64,000 nucleotides of DNA from the NCBI RefSeq assembly GCF_018320785.1, contig NC_054869.1, positions 29,738,289 to 29,802,288 of the forward strand, read 5' to 3'. The position numbers were made by a program, and so were the translations under genes. Every line of letters begins with the position of its first letter. Within the stretch, counting starts at the first letter, position 1. Origin of the DNA: Cheilinus undulatus (lineage: Eukaryota > Chordata > Actinopteri > Labriformes > Labridae). Shown here piece by piece: positions 14,101-24,628 of this stretch. The notes below the pieces were generated by a model, which made no database searches, was not told the origin of the DNA, and saw only the letters and a program-made list of their open reading frames with translations.

Positions 14101-15849
14101 AACCAAATCTACAGAATGAGGGGGGTGGAACGATGTGTCTGCAGGTGTGAGGTTTTAATCATTTGGAGGCCCAGGGCAAAGACCACTATGAGGCCCCTCC
14201 CCCCTTAGCTAAAAGCATCAGTGATGAGTGGAAAAAAAATAGAAAACATCTCTTTAAATTAAACAGAGCCACAGAACTACAGTAAATGTCCCAGTGTGAG
14301 ATTTAAATACCCAAATAGCCAACCATAATTCATCAGCTCTTTGAAAAGCATCTCAGAGCTCAAACTAATATTTTAACATGTCATTAGACCGGGTGGAACC
14401 TGCACAAATAAAAATATATGCTTATTATTAGTAACATATCCTTTCCCCTGACACTATAGACATTTTATGTGGCTTATTGTATCCCATTTTATTACACAAA
14501 AATCCAAAAATTCACTGTTTCATTTTATTTCAACAGTTGATCAATGGATCTTCTTACATCCCCGGTTTTGGAGGGTGGCTCTCACTGAAGTATTTTACGA
14601 CAATATGGCTCTTGGGTAAAATAAGGTTGAGTTCCACTGGTATAGATTGTCTTTAGACACTAAGAAATATCAGTGGCAGGCAGAAATAAACTAGTTTGAT
14701 TTGGAAAGCATGGGCAGCCTGAAAGAAGAAAGAGAGGAGTTATAAAACTATTTATTTCTACGGCCCTGGCCTAGATGCTTGTTTATATATGACAAAAACA
14801 TAAACACTGATCTATATTACATGGGCCCTTTAAGAAGTGTTGAGTTATATTAATCTAGATCACTTTACCCTCACTTCAGGCCCTTTTTTCAGCTATATAT
14901 ACCGTCAGTATGCTGAAGTGATTGTCATGTGGTTATTGTGAGTTGCTGCTGGAAGACTTCAAGGGTAAATTATGCAATAAAGGAGGTACTTGAAGGTTTA
15001 AAAAAATGTTTGACATCTAGGAGGTTGCAGAGGAATAGTTTGGTCACATAAAGGGTTGGATTTTGTTATTTATGCAGTTCTTTGATGTATTTCTAATCTT
15101 CAAAAAGGACATTTTAAACTTCATTGCTAAGTTGAAATAAAGTAGATAAAATACAAACAAAAAGACAGAGTGAGATGCAAAGATGCATTTGATGTTTTAA
15201 GGGCATCTTAAATGATAGAGAGGACAAATATAATCTCAAACGTCCACATTCTCTTCTATTCTTCAGAAGTAGAATAAAAATAAAGACACAAAAGAAGCTT
15301 GTAGAAAGTAACTTATGAATTATGAATTTCAGCGTCATATCCTATCAAGAAAAAGTCTTCAAGTGCTTACATCACAGGAAACTCTTTACAGTTACATCAG
15401 CCCTTAATGAAAGGGAAGGATCATTTTATCTAAATGATGATCTATGTGACATCCCGGATCACACCCAAGAGACATTCAAGTCTTTTTTTTCTGTTTCTTA
15501 TGTGCGTTTATCTATTTTTTACCCTTAATTAAATAAATCTTAGTTTAATGCAGTGTTTCACTGTCCCATGAGAGTACAAATGTAGAGAAATAAGGAAATA
15601 TCAATGGTGACACCTTACAAGTCAGACCATACTATGGCAGAAACATTAAACATGATGGAGTAGAGTTTCCGTTACATTTCTCTGACTGCTCTTCATTTAG
15701 TGGGGGAAAGAGAAGGCAGAACATGGTTTTTACAGAAATAAGCATATTAAAAATTAAACCCAATATAGTCATTTACTTGTATTGATGTGCCTGCAGGAAA
15801 CGAGAAGGGTGAGGATCTGAAAAAAGAGCTGCTTCCACGACGCTGACAT
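8132..15849 (-). CDS. emb: Embigin, two-Ig-domain membrane glycoprotein, 9 exons
   Basis: Exons in coding order: 15777-15849, 11031-11108, 10665-10848, 10368-10450, 10037-10173, 9578-9739, 8408-8525, 8282-8312, 8132-8192. Phases agree and the product is 308 residues (human 327). Exon 1 gives a hydrophobic signal peptide (MSASWKQLFFQILTLLVSC). Ig1 spans about residues 50-140 (LMCTWAG...GQYSCIF) and Ig2 about 140-239 (AVIPCKM...SGLYYCGAVYG). A single membrane span at about 250-267 contains Glu256 (FIAIVVEVIVLVTAILLYE), the hallmark of the basigin/neuroplastin/embigin family. A short tail ends in RQRKV. The family chaperones monocarboxylate transporters to the plasma membrane. Closeness to mrps30 (both on human 5p) supports embigin over its paralogues. 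Confidence 0.9.
11194..11840 (-). mobile_element. Non-autonomous hAT transposon, copy 2 (inverted, decayed)
   Basis: Reverse complement of the same family as 5790-6309: the left edge reads CAGGAGTGTCCAAACTATG, followed by an AAATAAAATGAAATAT block shared with copy 1. The right edge ends TTGGACATT. Flanks CTATAAAG and CTATAGGG match at 6 of 8 positions, so this looks older than copy 1. Confidence 0.75.
12548..12717 (+). mobile_element. tRNA-derived SINE with 14-bp target duplication
   Basis: The 5' part looks like a tRNA promoter: an A-box-like TGGCCTAGTGGTTTAAGG and a B-box GGTTTGAATCC about 40 bases later. A short unrelated body and an A-rich tail (AATAAATGCATAAAAAA) follow. Near-identical 14-bp repeats, ACATTTTAATGCAG at 12534-12547 and ACATTCTAATGCAG at 12718-12731, bracket it, as expected for LINE-driven insertion. 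Confidence 0.85.
13392..13615 (+). mobile_element. Short hAT-type element A (CAGTGGTTCTCAAA end)
   Basis: Left end CAGTGGTTCTCAAATCCTG and right end AACACTG. The 8-bp flanks GCCTACAT (13384-13391) and GCCTAGAT (13616-13623) differ at one position. 224 bp, non-coding. Confidence 0.75.
13624..14768 (+). mobile_element. hAT-type element B hosting element C
   Basis: Begins CAGGGGCATCGCTAGGC directly after the target duplication of element A and ends CGGCCCTG. The 8-bp flanks GCCTAGAT at 13616-13623 and 14769-14776 are identical. Another hAT element lies inside at 13771-14639. No coding capacity seen. Confidence 0.7.
13771..14639 (+). mobile_element. hAT-type element C nested in B
   Basis: Starts CAGAGATACTCAACCCATGG and ends TTGAGTTCCACTG. 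Flanks GTATAGAG (13763-13770) and GTATAGAT (14640-14647) match at 7 of 8 positions. A GC-rich block near 14115-14210 (GGAGGCCCAGGGC...) may be a further insertion. Confidence 0.65.
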
Positions 15850-17013
15850 GATTATAATCCCTCTGTCCTCTCTGCGTACAGGTTTCTCACTGTTTCTGTC
15901 TGCTCTCACTGTTTGCTACTGCATCGTGCAGCAACCCCAACCCCCTCCCTCAGCTGCAGAAGTGACGCAGCTATGGTATCACCCTGCAGCCTGTGGAAGG
16001 CTGACTCCATCCATAATTCAGTCAGACAGACAGGGTTCCTCCTCGATGCTTTGCTGCGGTGTCATATCCTTCAAAATTAGAAAATGTTATAATTAACATC
16101 AAAATGATACTTTTTGAGTGTATTTGTGTGTGATTTAAAAAATGCCCATCAGAGTATTTCTTATCCTGCATTTTAAAGGAGATTTCTTCAAGGTGCCCTT
16201 TCCTGTTATGCTACTGTATCCAGCAGCTGAAGGTCATGTGACCTTCATGCCCACATAAAAACAGCAAAGATAGGACAACAAACCACACCAAAGGTTACAA
16301 TTTCTACAAGATACTGTATCTTCAAATGTTTTTATAGCAAATCTTAAAAACAAAACTATTACAAGTAGAGCATTTTAAAAGAGACACTTTCTCTGAGACA
16401 GTTGAGCAGATGCATACACTAGAAACGATACGCCTTTTTTTAGCTGTCAGGGGGATAGTAATTACATTATTTTCTAAAATAAACCTAAAAGATATCAATG
16501 CTTGTAGAACCCTCCACTACCAGTGAAATCCTGAGTCCAAATCGAGTAAAAATGCAGTATTAAAATGAGCCAAAGGTGACATCTCAAAAGTGAAAACATT
16601 GTATTAGTAAAGTCATAATTTAGGTAAGAGCTTAGTTATTTTCAGGGCTTTCAGATCATTACTAACTTTTAATCGCAACTAATCTTAATGTTCTCTAGTT
16701 GTTTATGCATATTTGTCAATTATAAAACTGATTTTGATTAGTTAGGATTTTTGTAATGTCTTCAACTAAGGGCACTGACTTCCTGTTTGGATACATGCCC
16801 GCTTTTATTTTGAAAGAAAATAAGGATCTTCATGTAAATTTGGCATAAATGTACCCATGGAAAAAAGGAACTTGTCATGGATTGAAAAGGAAAGAAGTGA
16901 ACATTAAAAAGGTAAATGTTTGATAACACTAGGTGCAGATGTCTTTGAGTTTCCCACTGAGCTGTCTGTGAAGTGAAATGAGACATTAAAAAGCAGTGGT
17001 GGTTATTCTACAT

Positions 17014-17518
17014 CAGGGCTGTCCAAACTTTTTTGGCAGAGGGCTACACACAGAAATATACAAGGATAGTGAAGCCACTTTCAAATTCCTCGCCATGAGG
17101 ATTGGAACATTAGTAAGACTAATCCAATGTAAGCTAATACATGCTTAGCGATTGAGTATGCCTGAATGGCTAGTTAATGGCTGACAGGGAAAATAGACAG
17201 TCATTTTCAGGATTTTTGAGAGCGAATCAGAATTCAGGGGGGCCCCGTTTAGCCCTGGCTACCACTGGCTCTACCCCTGAAAAATTATTGGTGCTGCTAT
17301 TTGCTTTGATAATCAATCAGGACATTATTAATCAAGATATTTTCTTGTCAAAATGTTTGCTTACAGATTTAACATGGTAGCACTACAATACAATTAAGCA
17401 CAAGATTCATGTATTAATGCAGGCCATATTTCATTTTATCTCAAGAATTTGCAGTGGACCAATCAAAAATGGGCTGCGGGCCACATCTGACCCCCAGGCC
17501 ATAGCTTGGACACCTCTG
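17014..17518 (+). mobile_element. Non-autonomous hAT transposon, copy 3
   Basis: Left end CAGGGCTGTCCAAACTTTTT and right end GCTTGGACACCTCTG. A perfect 8-bp target duplication TTCTACAT occupies 17006-17013 and 17519-17526. 505 bp and collinear with the copy at 5790. Confidence 0.92.
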
Positions 17519-17829
17519 TTCTACATTGTTGGGGCTGCAGGGAGATGTTGCAGTGCCTTGACCAAAGTGTGATGAAAGGGACAATAAAACATGCAATCAA
17601 AAATTTTAATGCAATGATTATGGACCTAAATTAATCATGATTAATGCATTAATGCTGACAGCCATATTAAACTACTACTTCTCCATTCAAAGAGTTATTT
17701 TATAATCTAGTATTGTTTCAATCACACTCACATACCATTTTGATGTTGACGTTCTTCAGTGATGGGTCAGTTTATGGATTAGCAACATCTTTGGTGCACA
17801 TAGTTTATTTTCATCATATTACATTAAAT

Positions 17830-17882
17830 TATATATATATATACATATATATATACATATACATATACATATATATATATAC

Positions 17883-17965
<83 letters not shown>
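17830..17965. repeat. (AT)n/(ATAC)n microsatellite, about 135 bp
   Basis: Almost pure alternating A and T with a few C and G interruptions in the first half and an uninterrupted run of roughly 65 bases at the end. The open frame across it is an artefact of the repeat. Confidence 0.95.
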
Positions 17966-17966
<1 letters not shown>

Positions 17967-18704
17967 CTTTTAAACTAAGAAGATCCTGTAAATGTCCACT
18001 ACTCTAATCTAAACTTTTCTAGTCTTTGATTTTGTGCACTGCAAATGACAAAGCACACAGTCTTGTTCTTTGTTTTTCCAGGGAATAAAGGCAGACTGAA
18101 AAAATAATGTGAGTCATGAAGATGCATAAAGCTTAGGTGTAAACATGATCACACAACTTCATAGAATAGTCCTCTAACAAGCTGGTGCGCAGGCTTTGTA
18201 AATATTGTGTTGCAGTAAACTCTTTGAGGATGACTTTCTCTTTAAATGCCATCTCTATTGTGGATAATTTCAGTCTTTTCAGTAATTACAGTCGTTAACT
18301 GCACTTATGAATCAATTAAGAGGCCTTCTGTTTACCCAGGATATTTGAGCTCTTTTCCACCCCTAGAAAAAAACGTTGTACCAATATTTATGGAAACATT
18401 GAGTTAAACACCCTCATGTTTTGTGTTAAGGATCCAGGATAAAAGGTGTATAGTAAGTGTACCACTGTAGCACTAAAGTATCTCACTTCAACTCACAAAC
18501 CAGTCTGATTAAAGGTTTTTGAAGTCTGCTCCTATACTGCAGTGTTGGTGTGCTCAGGGTGTCTTTTTAACAACCTGTCCTGTCTTTGCAGTTATTTGTT
18601 GATTTTATTTTCATCTTTTAGTTTCCTAATGAGTTGTACTTCTCACAAATACTCTCAACATGGTATGAATAACCCAAAAGATGAAGGGATTTAAAATACT
18701 TCAG

Positions 18705-18907
18705 TGTGGGCTGCATTTGTAGTTTAGTTAAGTCTAGTTTATTTCAGTCACTTTAAACATAAAGACCCAATTGCACACATAAAGTGAAAATTTACAAGTG
18801 AACCAACGTTGGGTTAATGCTATTTCTGCATTAACACCAAACAATCAACAACAACAACAAAAAAAATCAACAAAACAAATAAATAACAAATGTGGGCTGC
18901 ATTTGTA
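18705..18907 (+). mobile_element. Small retroposed insert with perfect 17-bp target duplication
   Basis: The 17-bp TGTGGGCTGCATTTGTA occurs at 18705-18721 and again at 18891-18907. The 169 bases between them end in an A/C-rich tail (ACAACAACAACAAAAAAAA and AAATAAATAACAAA). Long perfect duplications plus an A-rich tail are the signature of LINE-mediated retroposition. The body matches no family I can name; it may be the 3' stub of a 5'-truncated LINE. Confidence 0.75.
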
Positions 18908-20789
18908 AAGAGCTTGTGTCTTTTTAAGTGTGCAACATTGAAACTCGTAGAGGTGAATATACTTAAGGACTGAGAGTGAGCATGTGATGTTCTATTGTGT
19001 TGTTGTACAGAACGCAATTCTAGATTTTCTTTATGCTAATTCAGACATAAAACCTAAAACTACAGGGATAATGTCAGGAGAGTGTGCAAGACTTTTTCAG
19101 CCAGCTGACAGTCTATGACCTCTCATTGTCAGACTCATCTGAAAGTAGCTATATAAACATCTGAGGGATGATGAAGTGAGCGGCGGTCTAAATCCCACAA
19201 GGATAGTCACGTCTTTTGGAAAGTTTCATGGTACACTGCAGAGCTATATAAGGACACAGGAGGAGCTGAAGACTACCTAACAAAATGTTTCCTTTAAACC
19301 TCATGCGATGTGTTTTTCCTTCTTCATCAAACACTTAGAAACCTGCATGGTTTACATGCACGTCTGCTCACTGGTTACTCTTCTATTATTCATTTCAAAG
19401 TGCATTGCTTTCTTTCTGTGTTTACACTGCTGGATCAATCAGTGAGCCATACGTTTCACACTTGATCATAAAGAGCAAATACAATTAAGATGATACCAAG
19501 AAATACAAACATAGCAGTGCTAGTTGTCAGCAACTCCAAGTAACTTAAAATTTTAGGTTTAAAAATAAACATGGTACGACATAAATACAAACTTTATGAG
19601 AAAAACATGTAGAAAAAATCTTTGCAAAGAGGGCAAGAAACAACTTTTTAAAGGGTTAAAGATTTCTGAAAACGAATACCTTTCATAGGGAGGTAAAAAA
19701 AACTTTAAAGTCCTGGTAAAGTCATTAAAAATCTGTGGTTTGTTGTATGACAGGCCCCTATGTTATGAACCATAGCAAAATTTCAGTCATGAAAAGCATC
19801 TCTAAGTTTATAAAATTAAGGTTCAAAATCATGAAAAATGAGATATTTATATCGACAGTGGGCATGTCAGTTGAATCAGCCAAAGCCACGCCCACTCATG
19901 AGAAATACAATCCAACCTGAATGGAGGAATCATCTGTCTGTTATACTGCCATGTTAAAACTTTCTTTTTAGGCCTCCAGAGAAACAATCACATTTATGTC
20001 ATGGCAGGCAGTTTAGAGCTAAAAAGTCTGTTTCATTTTCTCATCCTGTATTTAACTCTTCGGGTATTTGTTATATCTCATTTTCTGAGTTATGTAAAGT
20101 TATGTTTCTCTCCCATTTATGGGACGTCTTTGTTAAGTTGCTGCAGAAAACACTCCATGTCCTGATGTTGCTCTTCAAAATAAGTCTTCAATGATGATTA
20201 GCATTGGAGACTTTTTTTTGACAGACTTGGAAGGAATCAAATGTGTCTATCATCGGATACTTTACAAAACTTTATCAGAGAGAGCAGCTGAACTGTGGCT
20301 GCTTGGAGAGAGAAGGCCACAGTCTGCTTCTTTTAATCTGTGTTTGTTGCTGCTGCATCTGGTTAAAGTGAAAGATAGACAAGCACTCCAGCAATCAGCC
20401 TGCCCCCTGACCTTACAGTGAACTTTGATCAGAGTGCAGCTGCCTGGCTCTGTGCCAGAGCAGAGACAGAATGGATTAAGCAGGGATTATTATTACTGTT
20501 TTCTGGCACAAATCGCTCTGACATGTAAGCCATTGTGGCAGATAGATTTGGGAAATTTACCTCACAAGAGACAAAGACACACCATGCAGCTAACTGTTAA
20601 TTTTCAATGAAGTTAGTGACATCAGCTAACAACAAAGTTTACTGAAATGAACTACTCAGTTACTTTATATTGTTGTAGTGTTAGGGCGGCAGGGTAATTC
20701 CCCATCTCAGCCAGCAACGTGGTGGGGGCTATATTTGCCCAAGCTAGGAAAGAGGTGAAAAAATTTTGTCACATGTAGATCTCAGTTTT

Positions 20790-23545
20790 TTCACATGTAT
20801 ACAGAAACAATATTATAGCCATCTCAGAAACATGGATAGATAGTGAGAGAGGATTCGATTTTGAGTTACAGGGATACAACTTTCATGGTATTAGTAGGAA
20901 AAATGGGAGGGGTGGTGGTGTTGCTCTGTTTGTTGATGAAGGTCTTTCCTATGTTATTCGTGAAGATTTTTCTGTAGCTATTGATGACATAATGGAATGC
21001 ATTAGTATTGAAATAAGTATTGAAAGATCAAGAAATATAATGGTAAGTTGTGTTTATAGGAAACCAGGGTCCAGCATGGATAATTTCATCTTTAATATGG
21101 AAAGATTATTTACTGCATCAGAGCACAAAATTAGCTATATATGTGGGGATTACAATGTCGATATGCTGAAGCATAATAAGCATAGTAAAACTAATGATTT
21201 TATTGAAATGATGTACAGCATGAGTCACTTCCCAACTATTACTAAACCCAGTAGAATAACAGCGGACAGTGCCTCTCTTATTGACAATATATTTACAAAT
21301 AATGTGGAAAGTAATACAATGAGCGGCTTACTGATAACTGACATTACTGATCACCTTCCCGTTTTTATTATTTATCAATGTAAGTGTAGGAAAAAGAATC
21401 AGACAAAAGACATCAAATACAAAAGAAAAAGAACAGAAGAAACGTTATCTAAATTTAGAGATGAACTACTACGATGGGATTGGAGCCAAATCTATAAAGA
21501 AACCAACGTTAATATAGCTTACAAATCATTTTTAGATACTTATAAAACTCTGTATGATAAGCACTGTCCAATCAAAGAGTAAAGCTACAGGAATAATTAT
21601 GCTGAAAAGCCTTGGATGACTAGGGGTATCCAAAATGCTTGCAAAAAGAAGAATACTCTCTATGGATGTTTTATAAAACACAGATCAAAAGAAACAGAGC
21701 AAAAATATAAGAAATATAAAAATAAATTAATGACTATTATTAGAAAATGCAAGAGGGATTACTACTCCACAATGTTAGATAAAAATAAATCCAATATAAA
21801 AGGAATTTGGGGCATACTGAACAGTATTATTAGAAACAAACACAGTGAACATAATTACCCTGACTACTTTGAATATGATGGTGTTAAACTTACTAATATA
21901 AACGATATAGTTAATAAATGTAATCAGTTTTTTGTTGAAGTAGGCCCTAAACTGGCTGAGGAAGCAAGAAAGCATGTAACATCTGATTACATGGTTTCTG
22001 GAGACTCAGTTTTGGAGTCCATGTGTTTGGGATCAGTGAACATGAATGATGTCGCTGAGATTATTAATAACTGCTGTAATAAAACCTTCACTGACGGGGA
22101 TGGTATTGATATGTCACTGGTGAAGCTCACTATGGGGGGTATAGTTGAGCCACTCTCTCACATATTCAATCTCTCTTTCCAACTAGGAGTGTTCCCTGAA
22201 AAAATGAAGGTTGCCAAAGTCATTCCCTTACTTAAATCCGGAGACAAACATAACTTTAGGCCAGTGTCTTTATTGTCACAATTCTCAAAAATTCTTGAAA
22301 AACTGTTTATAAAACAGCTAGACATTTTTATAGAAAAAAATAACATTCTAATGGACAGCCAGTATGGTTTCAGAACAGGTAGATCTACCTCTATGGCATT
22401 ATTAGAGCTTGTAGAAGAAATCACCACCAGCATTGATAAGAGACAGCACACCCTAGGTGTTTTTGTCGATTTAAAGAAAGCTTTTGATACAATTAATCAT
22501 GAAATTCTTATTAACAAGCTGGAGAGTTATGGTGTAAGAGGGGCGGCTTTAGCCTGGCTCAAGAGCTACATTAGCAATAGAGTGCAGTTCACCCAGTTGG
22601 GTCCCCACAGGTCCAAATGCCTGAGCATTACCTGTGGTGTCCCACAGGGGTCAGTGTTGGGACCGAAACTGTTTATCTTGTATATAAATGACATTCATGC
22701 TGTGTCCAACATATTCAAATTTGTAATTTTTGCAGATGACACAAACATCTTATGTTCTGGGGAGAACCTGCAGAAGCTAATGGATGTAGTCAATGTAGAA
22801 TTAAAGAAACTTAAGTTATGGTTTGACAGGAATGGACTGACTATCAATTTAGGTAAGACTAAGGTTATTTTATTTGGGAATCATAAAACTGAAGAAGTTT
22901 ATCTGGAAATTGATAAAGTGAAAATTGAAAGAGTGTTTGAAACTAAATTTTTGGGTGTTGTAGTAGACCATAAGCTCTGCTGGAAACCATACATAAAATG
23001 TTTGTGTGCTGAAATATCAAGGAGCATTGGGATAGTGAATAAAACAAGATATATACTTAAGCAAGATACATTACATACATTATACTGTGCCTTAATTGTT
23101 CCATATCTGTCTTACTATGTGGAAGTATGGGGGAATACGTATAGAAGTAACCTTCAGAAGTTATGCACACTGAAAAAAAGAGCAATACGGATAATAAATC
23201 ATGCAGGCTATTTGGATCATACCAACTCGCTTTTCTTAACTTCAAAAGTATTAAAATTTATGGATTTAATTAAGTTTAAAACTGCTCAGTTTGTATTTAA
23301 AGCAAAAAATAGAGTACTGCCAGAGAGTATAATATACACATATAATACATATGTGTGTATATATGTATGCAGATATGTAGAAATGTATATGTGTGTGTGT
23401 ATGTATATACATATGTATATTTTTATTTATGTGTATGAAATTGGACTGACAAGTTGACATAACCATACTGAGCAATATATTTTTCTTTTGTTGTTGTACG
23501 TTCGAGATAAATAAAATAAATCAAAATCAAATCAAATCAAATCAA
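20790..23545 (+). mobile_element. 5'-truncated APE-type LINE with endonuclease and reverse transcriptase (CR1/L2-like)
   Basis: One frame encodes an endonuclease remnant from about 20803 (AISETWIDS, YRKPGS, ICGDYNVDML, SLIDNIFTNN, ITDHLPVF) up to a TAA at 21580-21582. The same frame then reopens through the reverse transcriptase to 23457 (FRPVSLLSQFSKILEK, VDLKKAFDTINHEIL, GVPQGSVLGP, FADDTNIL). The start of the endonuclease is missing. The normal C-terminus is replaced from about 23330 by a TATG-rich microsatellite-like sequence. The 3' end has an AATCAAATC-type tail. The clade (CR1/L2/Rex1/Daphne group) is inferred from motif style only. With one internal stop in 2.7 kb the copy is fairly young. 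Confidence 0.88.
23516..23545 (+). repeat. (AAATC)n tail of the LINE
   Basis: Tandem AAATC/AAATA units at the 3' end of the LINE, the short tandem tail usual for CR1/L2-type elements. Confidence 0.8.
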
Positions 23546-24628
23546 TTACAACATATCTAGTGTGCTAAGACAAAAATGTTGGATTTCACTTTACATGGAC
23601 ATAAAAGGATCAAGACACCATTATAAAGTCGTAAGAGGTAAAAAAAAACAAAACAAAAAAAACAGCACACTCCCTTTAAAGAGGAAAAAAAATTAAAGTG
23701 TTAAAGTATTTGTACCTAGAACATTTCTAAATCATATTTAAAAGATGCCTGCCTTGTGCCAGGTCACTGGTTATGAGTTAACTCCGCAAAGTGGCAGATT
23801 CTCTTCAAACTGTTTGACTTATCTTGAGCTGTTTCTGGTGAGGCTTTTATTTTGAAAATGCAGTCTAGTTAAGAGATTCTAACACTCTGATTTCTGTTGA
23901 TATTGCTATTATTTAATTTCATAAAATATCTTAATTTTTGCTCTTTTGCACTCAGTTGATTATCTCACCCACTGTAGCTTGCCTTAAACACTAATAATGA
24001 AAATTATGCTTCTTAATGAAAGAATTCCCGGCTTTTAGGCCTTTGAAGAGGAGATGAAATGGTCACCTCTTTCAATGCCATTTCAATTAGATTTTTTTTC
24101 TTTCCACTTTTGCTCGCTGTTAGTAACATTTCTTTGCACAAACATATAAAAGACCTCTATTCTCAATGTTCCACTTTTGTGCCGAGATTTTTTCAAATCT
24201 GCTGTCAGAGTTGATTCCTGAAAAATGGTGGAAGAGTAGTAAAAATACAGTGGTTGACTGTATGCAGGTGCATGTGCTTGGGCAAGCAGGAACCTGAATA
24301 ATGTTGCAAAAGGACAGTGAAAGCTATAGAAAAATGTACAACCCTTAAAATATGGTCGTCAGTAGTTAGCCCTTGTGAAATAAACACAGCAGATTACTGA
24401 AATTTAATTTTCACATTTTTCTACAAAATTCATTTTGAAAAGTCTAACTACAACTTGTCAGTGTACAGTTTGTTGAGGCGAATAACTAGCCGACATAATA
24501 ATGTATCAAAGCTTATGAAGTCACAGCATGTAACAGAGAGAGTGGCGTTACTATAGAAACATCATCATTAGATGTGTAAACCTTCTCTTGTGAGAAATAA
24601 TAACATGACATCCAGCAGCTGTTTGTGG
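23546..24628. other. Intergenic stretch downstream of malt1
   Basis: AT-rich, no exon supported on either strand. It contains the presumed malt1 3' UTR next to 24628. Confidence 0.6.

Larger units (their letters stand above)
11109..15776 (-). other. emb: emb intron 1, a 4.7-kb transposon-rich intron
   Basis: The intron joins the signal-peptide exon to the first extracellular exon. The donor is A|GTAAATG and the acceptor CTATCAG, with phase 1 on both sides. It holds an inverted hAT copy, a SINE, three nested or abutting hAT elements, and a GCTA-rich low-complexity stretch near 12740-12960 and 13197-13222. No further exon was found. Confidence 0.75.
15850..20780. other. Gene-free region upstream of emb
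   Basis: No exon could be supported on either strand. About 15850-16060, just upstream of the emb start, is relatively GC-rich and is the likely emb promoter and 5' UTR. The rest holds hAT copy 3, the (AT)n tract and the small retroposed insert listed separately. A TATA-like CTATATAAGG near 19243 precedes only a 17-codon frame, so no gene is called. Confidence 0.6.

Noticed and set aside
17713-17973. Open frame of 86 codons ending in a Tyr-Ile repeat
   Set aside because: It reads through the (AT)n microsatellite, so the openness is compositional.
19235-19340. TATA-like box followed by a short ATG frame
   Set aside because: The frame is 17 codons with no homology, and no downstream exon could be joined.
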